Part shown: piece after piece, positions 8,270-16,331 of the stretch
Layout of the letters: each line of letters begins with the position of its first letter
Numbering within the stretch: the stretch's first letter is position 1
The notes under the pieces: model-generated
Told to the model about the DNA's origin: nothing
The model's database searches: none
What the model saw: only the letters and a program-made list of their open reading frames with translations
Program-made: the position numbers and the translations under genes
NCBI RefSeq assembly: GCF_000426525.1
Contig: NZ_AUFN01000010.1
Location: forward strand, 496,001-560,000
Length of the DNA: 64,000 nucleotides
DNA from: Nocardioides alkalitolerans DSM 16699
GTDB taxonomy: Bacteria > Actinomycetota > Actinomycetes > Propionibacteriales > Nocardioidaceae
Direction: 5' to 3'

Positions 8270-9339
8270 GCCGGCACCCCGATCCGGGCCGGCGCCGCGG
8301 CGGGCGCCGTACCGATGCGGGCACCACCGGCGGCGAGGCTCGCGTCGGCAGCCTCGAGCACGTCGAGCACGCGGAGCGCGGCGGCCCCGTCGGTGCGGGC
8401 GGGGCGGCCCTCGTCGATCGCGGCAGCGAGCTCGGTGACCACGGCGGCCAGCGGCTCGTGCTCGGCGAGCGCCGGCGCCCACGTGTCGCCGAGGCGGTAG
8501 GAGATGCTCGCCTGGCGGCGGTCGACGGTGTCGACCGCCTGCTGGGTGAGGTCGACGCCCCGGTCGTAGACGCTGAGGCGCTGGGAGGGGTTGAGGTCGT
8601 CCCAGACCAGCGTGCGCCGGGTGCCGCCGATGACCATCTGGCGGATCTTGGTGGGGCTGAGCCAGTTCACCTGCACGTGGGCCATGGCGCCGCCCACGAG
8701 CGGCAGGTTGAGGTAGCCGAGGCAGGCCTTGCCGGCCCCGAGCGGGTCGGCGCCGGACGCCGCGACCGCGGTCGGCCGGAGACCGCCCGGCAGCACGAAG
8801 TCGAGGATCGAGAGGTCGTGGGGCGCGAGGTCCCAGAACACGTCGACGTCGGGCTGCACGAGACCGAGGTTGATGCGCACCGAGTCGACGAAGAGGATGT
8901 CGCCGAGCGCGCCGTCGGCGATCAGCTCGCGCATCTTCAGCACGGCCGGGGTGTAGCAGTAGGTGTGGTCGGCCATCAGCACGAGACCGTGCTCGGCGGC
9001 CAGGCTCACCATGGCCCGGCCCGCGTCGCCCGAGTGCGCCAGGGGCTTCTCGACCAGCACGTGCTTGCCGCGGGCCAGCGCCTGGCCGGCGACGCCCAGG
9101 TGGGTGCGGGCCGGCGTCGCGATCGCGACGGCGTCGACGTCGTCACGCGCCAGCACGGCGGTCAGGTCGTCGCTCGCCTCGGCGCCCGCGTGCCGGTCGG
9201 CCACGGACCGGGCACGCGCCAGGTCGAGGTCGCACACGGCCCGCAGGTCCCAGTCGTCGGATGCGGCGAAGTTGCGGGCCAGGTTCGGCCCCCAGTAGCC
9301 GGCGCCGACCACGGCCACACCGCGTCGTCCCCTCGTCAT
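8266..9339 (-). CDS. Gfo/Idh/MocA-family oxidoreductase, WbpB-like
   Basis: 357 residues. N-terminal Rossmann fold with GAGYWG at 12-17 and the family signature EKPLA at 97-101; the C-terminal alpha/beta domain begins near residue 125. It is the first gene of the minus-strand sugar operon and has a strong ribosome-binding site (GAGGAGACACC before ATG at 9339). In-frame codons further upstream lie in an unstructured GC-rich stretch and are rejected. In the WbpB-WbpE-WbpD route an enzyme of this family oxidises C3 of UDP-GlcNAc uronate; the other two partners are encoded nearby. NAD or NADP use cannot be read from the sequence. Confidence 0.85.
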   Translation of the reverse strand: MTRGRRGVAVVGAGYWGPNLARNFAASDDWDLRAVCDLDLARARSVADRHAGAEASDDLTAVLARDDVDAVAIATPARTHLGVAGQALARGKHVLVEKPLAHSGDAGRAMVSLAAEHGLVLMADHTYCYTPAVLKMRELIADGALGDILFVDSVRINLGLVQPDVDVFWDLAPHDLSILDFVLPGGLRPTAVAASGADPLGAGKACLGYLNLPLVGGAMAHVQVNWLSPTKIRQMVIGGTRRTLVWDDLNPSQRLSVYDRGVDLTQQAVDTVDRRQASISYRLGDTWAPALAEHEPLAAVVTELAAAIDEGRPARTDGAAALRVLDVLEAADASLAAGGARIGTAPAAAPARIGVPA

Positions 9340-9535
9340 GGTGTCTCCTCTGCTGCTGCGTCGAGTGGTGCCGGGGCACGTCGTACGACGGCCGCCGGTG
9401 GGCTCATTCGAGCCCGTGGATGAGGCGTTCCGGCCCCGTCCGAGCCCCGGATACCGCCATTTGGGGAGGGGTCCGGCGGGGGTGGTCCGGACCGGGTCCG
9501 CAGGCCCGCGAGCGCACCCCGCGGCGCGTCCGTTC

Positions 9536-9574
9536 GCGGTAGGTGGCACCCGTGACATGGGTACGACCTACCGC
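9536..9574. repeat. 39-bp palindromic element, copy 1
   Basis: Nearly loop-free inverted repeat. The outer arms extend to CGTTCGCGGTAGGT (9531-9544) and ACCTACCGCGAACG (9566-9579), which are perfect complements of 14 nt. The inner part pairs with a few mismatches around the centre at about 9555. A second copy of the same 39-bp length lies at 57199-57237. It sits between the start of the sugar operon (9339) and the end of the large secreted protein (9614), both on the minus strand. It could act as a terminator for the upstream gene, but has no following T-run. Confidence 0.8.
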
Positions 9575-9613
9575 GAACGAGCGAGGCCGGGCGGGGCCGA
9601 GCGGGGGCGGTGC

Positions 9614-12600
9614 TCAGCCCACCGACCGGAACTCGAGGTCGACGAAGTAGTTCGTCGCGTTCCAGGACCGGGTCGGGAAGCCACCGCCCGCGCCGTACAG
9701 GTAGCGCCCGTTCTGCTCCGACGACGCGGTCAGCGGCCCGGAGACCGCGCCCGACCGCAGCCCGCCGGAGGTCACCGAGTAGTGACCGCGCGGCGCGAGG
9801 TAGGACACGACGTACGACGTGCCCGCCCGCAGCCTCACCGGGGTCGCGAGCGCGGCGCTCTGCCACCCGCCGGCCGACTCCCCGGTGAAGGTGACGCGGC
9901 CGAGCAGCTGCCCGTCGAGCGTCCACACCGAGCCCACGTGGGTGCCGGTGTTGCCGGCGCCCTTGTAGAAGCGGATGCGGGTGACGTCGCCGTCGACGCT
10001 CGGGGTGACGACCACGCCGAGCTCGACCGCATCCGGGTCGTCGACCGCGGCCACCGCGGGCACCGCCTGGCCGAACAGGTTGGACGTCGGCGCCGGGGTG
10101 GCGACCGCGGCCTCCGTCCGGAAGGTCCACGTGGTGGTGGCCAGGGTCGTGCCCTCCGCCGAGCGCACCCCGCTGAGCGTGACGGTGTACGTCGTGTCGG
10201 CCGCGAGGGGCTGGGTCGGGTCGAAGGCGACCTCCCGCCCGTCGGTCGACGTGCTGGCGGCGCCGGCCACCACGGTGCTGCCGGCCTTCAGGCTCACCGC
10301 GCCCGCCGTCACCGGCACCGAGAGCCGGGCGCGCACGACGGCGTCCCGGGGCACGCTCGTCGCCCCGGCGGCCGGGGTGGCCTCCTCGAGGGTGACCGGG
10401 CGCGCGTCGGGCGTGAAGGCGACGTCGACGAAGTAGTTCGTCGATCCCCAGCTGTAGACGGGCAGGCCGCCGGCCGCGCCGTACAGGTAGCGGCCGTTCG
10501 GGCCCGACGAGGTGACGAGGTCGCCCGAGGTGTGGGGCTGCGCGAAGAAGCCCGGCGTGGCCGCGTAGTGCCCGCGCGGGGCGAGGTAGGACACGACGTA
10601 CTCCTGCCCGGCGACGAGCGCGACCGGGGTCGACAGCGAGGCGGACTGCCAGCCCGAGGCCGTCTCCCCCGCCACGGTCACACGGGCGAGCCGGTCGCCG
10701 GCCGCGTTCCACAACGACGCCACGTGCACGCCGTCGTTGCCGGGGCCCTTGAAGAAGCGCAGCGCCGTGACGCGTCCGGCCCGGGTCGCCCGGAACGCGA
10801 CGCCGACCTCGACCGGCGCGCTCTCGTCGACCGCCGTCGTCTGCGGCACCAGCGACCCGAAGAGCGTCTGCTCGGCGATCGCGCTCGCGCTGCGGGTGCG
10901 GAACGTCCAGGTCTGGGCGGCCAAGGTCTTCCCCGAGGTGGTGCGCAGCCCGCTGGCCGTCACCCGTACCTCGGTGTCGGCCGGCAGCGCCTGGGCGGGC
11001 ACGAACCGGAGGCTGCTGCCGTCGCTGCCGAGCGTGGTGGTGCCGGCGATCGCCGTGCCGTCGGCGGCGCGGACGGCCGTGAGCTGGTAGCCGGAGCCCA
11101 GCGGTGCGCTGAGGGTGATGCCGACGGCCGTGGTGGGCGCCACCCCGACCGCGCCCGGCGCGGGCTCCTGGGCGACCACCGTCAGCGGCGGCTCCTGGCG
11201 CTCGAGCACGACGTCGACGAGGTAGCTCGTCGACGACCTCGAGCCCGGGAACCCGGTGCCGTAGGTGTAGGCCCCGGCTGTGCTCCCGACCTGGAGCGGT
11301 CCGCGCGAGAGGTTCGCCGACGCGAACGCGTTGGGCGACGCCGAGTAGCGACCCGCCGGCGCGCGGTAGGAAGCGACGTACTCCGTGCCGGCGGTGACCG
11401 CGACGGGGCTGCTGAGCACGAGCGTCTGCCACCCGCTGGTGGACTCGGCCGTGAAGGTGCCGGTGGCCAGCGACGTGCCGTCGGCCCGCCAGAGGGTGCC
11501 GGTGTGGGTGCCGGTGTTGCGGGGGCCCTTGTAGAAGCGGAGGGAGGTGACCGTGCCGGCCACCGTGGGCGTGAACCGCACGCCGAGCGTGACGGCCGCG
11601 GTGTCGACGTCCTCGAGCAGCGTCGGCGTGGTGCCGTCGTCGAAGAGCGAGCACGGGCAGACGCCGACGGCCGACGGCGGGCGTGCCGTGGTGAAGCTCC
11701 AGCCCGCGGTCGAGCCGACGCTCACCCCCGCGCTGTCACGGCCCGTGACCGTCACGTCGTGGCGCACGAAGCCGGCCAGCGGCGAGGTGGGCCGGAAGGT
11801 CACGGTGCGGGTCGCGGCGTCGTACGACGTGGTGCCCGGCACCTGGGTGCCGAGCGCGTCGACGACGCGCACCCCCACCGTCGAGGCGACGACGGGACGA
11901 GAGAACCGTGCAGAGACGACCGCGCTCGGGGCCACCGAGGTCGACCCGGGCAGCGGCGACTGCTGGTCGAGGGCCAGCGGCGAGTCGTCGGTCATCACGA
12001 CGAGCGGGTCGACGAAGTAGTGCGAGCTGCCGTAGCTGCGGTCGGGGAACGAGCCCACGGCGGCGAAGACGCCGGCCGGGCGGGCGCCGTACCCGCCCGC
12101 GACGGAGAGGGGGTCGGCCTGGAGCCCGGAGGCGTAGAAGGCGTCCTCCTGGACGGCGTAGCGACCGGCGGGGGCCGAGTAGGAGACGACGTAGGTCTCC
12201 CCTGCCGCCACCGGGACGGGCGAGGTGAACCGCACCGTCTGCCAGCCGGTCGCGCTCTCGGCGGTGAACGTGGCGCTCGCCAGCGGGGAGCCGACCGCCG
12301 ACCACAGCGTCCCGGTGTGGGTGCCGGTGTTGCCGCTGCCCTTGTAGAAGCGCACGCCGGTGACGTAAGAGTCGCGCGTCGGCGAGAAGCGCAGGCCCAG
12401 CTCGACGGCACCGCTGTCGGCGGCGGCGGGCACCTCGGGCACGGCGTCGCCGAAGAGCGAGCACGGGCAGGAGACCTGCAGCGTGCGGGTCACGGCGGCG
12501 CCGATGTTGGCGCTGTCGTCGACCGCGCGCACCCGCACGGGCACGGCGCCGACGCCGGTCTGCACCCGGTCGTAGGTCCAGCTGGTGGTGCCCGTCGCCG

Positions 12601-14413
12601 GGTGCCAGGTCGCGCCGGCGTCGGTCGAGACCTCGACGGCGGCGACCCGGCCGCCACCGGTGTCGGTGGCGGTGCCGGAGAGCCGCACGACCTGGCCGTT
12701 GCGCACGGCCGCGCCCTCGGTGGGCGCGGTGACCGTGACCGTCGGGCCGGTGGTGTCGGTCGACGCGGTCGCGCGCACCAGGCCCGGCATCAGGGTCGCG
12801 GGCTGCACGCCCATGTCGGCGAACAGGTTGACCTGGGCCTGCTGCATGCGCGCGTCGGCGGGCTGGGCGGCGAACGGCGAGTCGTGCTCGGCGTCGAGGC
12901 CCCAGGACCACTGCACCGAGCCGGCGCTGAAGACGAGGGCGCCGCTGGCGGCGCGGTAGAGCGTGAGGTGGTGGCGGGTGGTGCCGGCGGCCACGGTGTT
13001 GCCGTAGTCCTGGAGGTACTCCGGCACCGCGCCGACCGTGGTCGACAGACGCACGAGCCCGGGCGGACGGTGGCCGTTGTCGAGGTCCTCGTTCGACTCG
13101 TAGCCGACGGTGTGGGGCGCCAGCGTGGCGGTGGCCCCCGCCGCCAGGCTCGCCACGCTGGTGCCGCGCCACAGCCGCAGCTTGCCCTCGGCGGCGCTCA
13201 CCTGGAGCGCGAGGTCGCTGTAGTTGACCATGTAGGCCGTGCCCGTGAGCGCGTTCTCCGGCCGGCCGGCGCCCGCCGAGGTCGGGGCGTAGCGGGGGTC
13301 GCGCCACGTGCCGGTCCACTCGGTGGACGGGTCGATCTTGTCGTACGACCACGTCTCCTTGTAGGAGACGAGCGTCCGGTACGGCGTGCGCGAGGCGTCG
13401 ACCGACGGCTCCCAGCGCGTGCGCCAGTAGGCCTCGTTGCCGCTGAGGAACATCAGGTGCACCCCGGCGTCCCGCGCGGCCTCGACGTGGGCGCGCTGCG
13501 CGCCGCTCCAGTACTCGTCGTGCCCGACGGAGAGGAACACGTCGTGGTTGGTCAGCAGCTGGCCGCGGCGGTCGGTGTCGACGCCGGCCTGGTAGCTGAC
13601 GTCGTACCCGTTGCGCTCGAGGAACCGCACCATCGGGTACTCGTTCGCGAAGTAGAAGTCGCGCCCGCCGATGCCGCCACGGGTGAGCATCGGGCGGTTG
13701 TAGCTGATCTTGTGGGCCCGGCCGTTCGCCGCGCCCTGGTAGAAGTCCGAGCCGCCGTAGGTGTTGTAGGCCTGCCACGAGGTGTCCGAGGTCTGGAAGA
13801 CGACGTCGGAGGTGCTGTCGTCGTCGCGCACCACGAAGGTGATGTGGCTGGCGTCGCCGTTGTCGGCCCGCTCGAGCCGGGCCAGGTAGACCCCCGAGAC
13901 GGCGTCGGCCGGCACGGTCCACGAGGCCGACACGGCCCAGTTGCCGCAGTCGTAGAGCTCGGTCACCGTGTCCGAGAGGCACTCGGGCTGCACCTGGGGC
14001 AGCGTCGCCGACGGCCGCACGGTCGCGATCTCGCGGGCTCCGTCCCCGCCGTACCAGCCCGTGCGGTAGATCGTGATGCCGTAGGCCCGGGCGTCGGTGT
14101 CGACCTTGAAGTCGATCCGGGCGCCGAGGTCGACGCTCATCTCGGTCGCGAAGCCCTGGATGGACTCGTCGCCCGCGCGGTCGACGTCCCACACGTCGGG
14201 GGACGTGCCGGGCTTGGAGTTCTCGCACGCGATCGCGCTGCCGGTCGGACCGCACGGGTCGTCGGCGGCGGCCGCGGGAGCGACGCCGGGGAGGCCGGCC
14301 GGGGCGGCGGGCGCCCCCGCGACGGCACCGGCGGTGGAGGGCAGCAGGGCGCCCCCGAGCACGAGGACGAGCAGCGCGACGAGCGCGACGGGGTAGCGGT
14401 GAGTGCGGGTCAC
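9614..14413 (-). CDS. very large secreted protein: N,N-dimethylformamidase beta-like domain plus four DUF4082 repeats
   Basis: 1,599 residues. A signal peptide is clear at 1-30 (basic MTRTHRYP, then a leucine/valine core and an AGA-type cut site), followed by an Ala/Pro linker. Residues about 55-510 match the N,N-dimethylformamidase beta-subunit C-terminal-like fold (GWYGG, SVGHDEYWS, SGNEAYWRTRWE). An Ig-like domain follows (about 545-640). Then four DUF4082 domains start near 650, 920, 1183 and 1446, each with the pattern RFYKGxxNTGTH...GWQ...APxGxY, separated by three Big_5-type Ig domains, giving a period of about 265 residues. The first two repeats begin with CPCSLF. GTG start at 14413, chosen because the signal peptide begins there. 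Surface or matrix binding is inferred. Confidence 0.8.
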   Translation of the reverse strand: MTRTHRYPVALVALLVLVLGGALLPSTAGAVAGAPAAPAGLPGVAPAAAADDPCGPTGSAIACENSKPGTSPDVWDVDRAGDESIQGFATEMSVDLGARIDFKVDTDARAYGITIYRTGWYGGDGAREIATVRPSATLPQVQPECLSDTVTELYDCGNWAVSASWTVPADAVSGVYLARLERADNGDASHITFVVRDDDSTSDVVFQTSDTSWQAYNTYGGSDFYQGAANGRAHKISYNRPMLTRGGIGGRDFYFANEYPMVRFLERNGYDVSYQAGVDTDRRGQLLTNHDVFLSVGHDEYWSGAQRAHVEAARDAGVHLMFLSGNEAYWRTRWEPSVDASRTPYRTLVSYKETWSYDKIDPSTEWTGTWRDPRYAPTSAGAGRPENALTGTAYMVNYSDLALQVSAAEGKLRLWRGTSVASLAAGATATLAPHTVGYESNEDLDNGHRPPGLVRLSTTVGAVPEYLQDYGNTVAAGTTRHHLTLYRAASGALVFSAGSVQWSWGLDAEHDSPFAAQPADARMQQAQVNLFADMGVQPATLMPGLVRATASTDTTGPTVTVTAPTEGAAVRNGQVVRLSGTATDTGGGRVAAVEVSTDAGATWHPATGTTSWTYDRVQTGVGAVPVRVRAVDDSANIGAAVTRTLQVSCPCSLFGDAVPEVPAAADSGAVELGLRFSPTRDSYVTGVRFYKGSGNTGTHTGTLWSAVGSPLASATFTAESATGWQTVRFTSPVPVAAGETYVVSYSAPAGRYAVQEDAFYASGLQADPLSVAGGYGARPAGVFAAVGSFPDRSYGSSHYFVDPLVVMTDDSPLALDQQSPLPGSTSVAPSAVVSARFSRPVVASTVGVRVVDALGTQVPGTTSYDAATRTVTFRPTSPLAGFVRHDVTVTGRDSAGVSVGSTAGWSFTTARPPSAVGVCPCSLFDDGTTPTLLEDVDTAAVTLGVRFTPTVAGTVTSLRFYKGPRNTGTHTGTLWRADGTSLATGTFTAESTSGWQTLVLSSPVAVTAGTEYVASYRAPAGRYSASPNAFASANLSRGPLQVGSTAGAYTYGTGFPGSRSSTSYLVDVVLERQEPPLTVVAQEPAPGAVGVAPTTAVGITLSAPLGSGYQLTAVRAADGTAIAGTTTLGSDGSSLRFVPAQALPADTEVRVTASGLRTTSGKTLAAQTWTFRTRSASAIAEQTLFGSLVPQTTAVDESAPVEVGVAFRATRAGRVTALRFFKGPGNDGVHVASLWNAAGDRLARVTVAGETASGWQSASLSTPVALVAGQEYVVSYLAPRGHYAATPGFFAQPHTSGDLVTSSGPNGRYLYGAAGGLPVYSWGSTNYFVDVAFTPDARPVTLEEATPAAGATSVPRDAVVRARLSVPVTAGAVSLKAGSTVVAGAASTSTDGREVAFDPTQPLAADTTYTVTLSGVRSAEGTTLATTTWTFRTEAAVATPAPTSNLFGQAVPAVAAVDDPDAVELGVVVTPSVDGDVTRIRFYKGAGNTGTHVGSVWTLDGQLLGRVTFTGESAGGWQSAALATPVRLRAGTSYVVSYLAPRGHYSVTSGGLRSGAVSGPLTASSEQNGRYLYGAGGGFPTRSWNATNYFVDLEFRSVG

Positions 14414-14551
14414 GGACGCAGCGTCGTCGGCCTCGTACGCCCGCGCCGGCCGCCGGACCCCGACGTCCCCCAGATCGGGTAGCGGCGCCGCCCTCGCGGC
14501 CCGGAGGTGCGTCGTCGGCCGATGCTCGGCCCACCCCGAACGAGGAGCAGC

Positions 14552-15196
14552 ATGACCGACACCCTTCCGGCGCCCCCCTCCCCCTCCACCGGCACCGCCG
14601 TCCCGTACGTCGCCCCCTCCGCCGACGTCGACCCCGCCGCCACGCTGGGGCCGGGCACCCGCGTCTGGCACCTCGCCCAGGTGCGGGAGGACGCCCACCT
14701 GGGCGCCGACTGCACCGTCGGCCGCGGGGCGTACGTCGGGCCCGGCGTCGTCGTGGGCTCCGGCTGCAAGCTGCAGAACCACGCCCTCGTCTACGAACCG
14801 GCCGTGCTCGCCGACGGCGTGTTCGTCGGACCCGCCGCGGTGCTCACCAACGACCTCCACCCCCGCGCCGTGACCCCCGGCGGCCGCCCCAAGAACGCCT
14901 CCGACTGGACGGCCGTCGGCGTCACGGTGCGCACCGGCGCCAGCATCGGGGCCCGCGCCGTGTGCGTGGCCCCGGTGACCGTGGGGCGCTGGGCGATGGT
15001 CGCCGCCGGCGCCGTGGTCACCCGGGACGTGCCCGACTTCGCTCTCGTGGTGGGTACGCCCGCCCGCCGCGTCGGCTGGGTCGGACCGGCCGGCCGCCCC
15101 CTCGAGGAGGTCGGGCCCGACACCTTCCGCTGCCCCGCCACCGGCGACCTGTACGTCGAGTCCCACGGCGCCCTCCACGAGTCCGTGGCCGGCTGA
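14552..15196 (+). CDS. hexapeptide-repeat N-acetyltransferase, WbpD-like
   Basis: 214 residues. A short N-terminal tail, then a left-handed beta-helix of hexapeptide repeats from about residue 20 (ADVDPAATLGPGTRVWHLAQVREDAHLG in two parts), with NDLHPRAV and the loop GRPKNASDWT, as in WbpD/WlbB, which acetylate the 3-amino group of UDP-GlcNAc3N uronate. Cytoplasmic trimer expected from the family. The ATG at 14552 follows GAGGAGCAGC, a good ribosome-binding site; a longer reading from 14507 lacks one. It is divergent from the large secreted protein and 4 bp before the LCP gene. It probably completes the WbpB/WbpE route encoded on the other strand. Confidence 0.83.
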   Translation: MTDTLPAPPSPSTGTAVPYVAPSADVDPAATLGPGTRVWHLAQVREDAHLGADCTVGRGAYVGPGVVVGSGCKLQNHALVYEPAVLADGVFVGPAAVLTNDLHPRAVTPGGRPKNASDWTAVGVTVRTGASIGARAVCVAPVTVGRWAMVAAGAVVTRDVPDFALVVGTPARRVGWVGPAGRPLEEVGPDTFRCPATGDLYVESHGALHESVAG

Positions 15197-15200
15197 GTCG

Positions 15201-16331
15201 ATGCCCACGACGCACGAGCCGGAGGACGAGCTGGTGGAGCGCCTGCTCCACGGGCCTGCCGACGAGAGCGCCGGGGCCGGAGTGATCGCCGGGGCCCCGC
15301 GCCGTACCGACCGCAGCCGCGACCTGCGCGCGCTCGGCTGGCTCCTGGGGTGCGTCGCCGTCCTCGTCGTCTCCGCGTTCGGCGCCGTCGCCTGGGCCGG
15401 CACCCTGGTGCCGCAGGTCGACCGCATCGAGGGGGCCTTCGCCGGGCTCGAGGACCGACCGGCACCCGTCACCGGGCCCGCCGCCGCGGCGCTCGACGTG
15501 CTGGTGCTCGGCACCGACCGCCGCTCCGACGTGCCGACCACCGGCGAGGACGCCGCCGCGGCCGCCTGGGAGCCCGGCGCCCAGCGCTCCGACTCGATGA
15601 TGCTCGTGCACGTCGACGCCGACCGCCGGGGCGTCTCCGTGGTGTCGCTGCCGCGCGACGCCTGGGTCGAGGTGCCGGGCCACGGTCCGGCCAAGATCAA
15701 CGCCGCCTACTCGTACGGCGGCGTGCCGCTCGCGGTCGAGACCTTCGAGACCCTCACCGGCGTGCGGGTCGACCACGTCGCGGTGGTCGACGGCGACGGC
15801 TTCGCGGCCCTCACCGACGCCGCCGGCGGGGTCACGGTCGAGGTGCCGGAGACGGTCACCGACCGCGCCCGCGACGTCACCTGGGAGGCCGGCACCCACC
15901 ACCTCGACGGCGCCGCCGCCCTCGACTACGTCGGTCAGCGCTACGGCCTCCCCCGCGGCGACCTCGACCGCGCCCGACGCCAGCAGGCCGTGCTGCGCAC
16001 CGTGCTCTCCGACCTGCTCCGCACCGGCATGCGCTCCGACCCCGCGCTCCTCGGCGACTTCGTCGACACCGTGCTCGCGCACGTGTCGGTCGACGAGGAG
16101 TGGTCGGCGGCGTCCATCGCCGCGCTCGCCGTGTCGCTGCGCGACCTGCGCAGCGCCGACATCCGCTTCCTCGTCGCTCCCGTCGCGTCGTTCGGCCAGG
16201 AGGGCGACCAGAGCGTCGTCCGCCTGGACGACGAGCTCGGCGGCGAGCTCTGGACCTCCGTGCGCGACGACCGCCTCGACGGCTGGCTGGCGCAGCACCC
16301 CGACAGCGAGACCCCGGAGACCGTGTCATGA
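15201..16331 (+). CDS. LytR-CpsA-Psr (LCP) family glycopolymer ligase
   Basis: 376 residues. Cytoplasmic tail 1-44, one membrane segment at 45-68, then an extracellular LCP domain. The domain shows LVLGTDRRSD near 101-110, RSDSMMLVHVD with the paired arginine/aspartate, and SLPRDAWVEVPG, the residues that hold the polyprenyl pyrophosphate and Mg ion. LCP enzymes transfer finished glycopolymers from the lipid carrier to peptidoglycan or another wall polymer. The ATG start is only 4 bp after the upstream stop, and the stop overlaps the ATG of the sugar transferase. Co-transcription with an initiating transferase suggests it attaches the polysaccharide made by this locus. Confidence 0.88.
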   Translation: MPTTHEPEDELVERLLHGPADESAGAGVIAGAPRRTDRSRDLRALGWLLGCVAVLVVSAFGAVAWAGTLVPQVDRIEGAFAGLEDRPAPVTGPAAAALDVLVLGTDRRSDVPTTGEDAAAAAWEPGAQRSDSMMLVHVDADRRGVSVVSLPRDAWVEVPGHGPAKINAAYSYGGVPLAVETFETLTGVRVDHVAVVDGDGFAALTDAAGGVTVEVPETVTDRARDVTWEAGTHHLDGAAALDYVGQRYGLPRGDLDRARRQQAVLRTVLSDLLRTGMRSDPALLGDFVDTVLAHVSVDEEWSAASIAALAVSLRDLRSADIRFLVAPVASFGQEGDQSVVRLDDELGGELWTSVRDDRLDGWLAQHPDSETPETVS

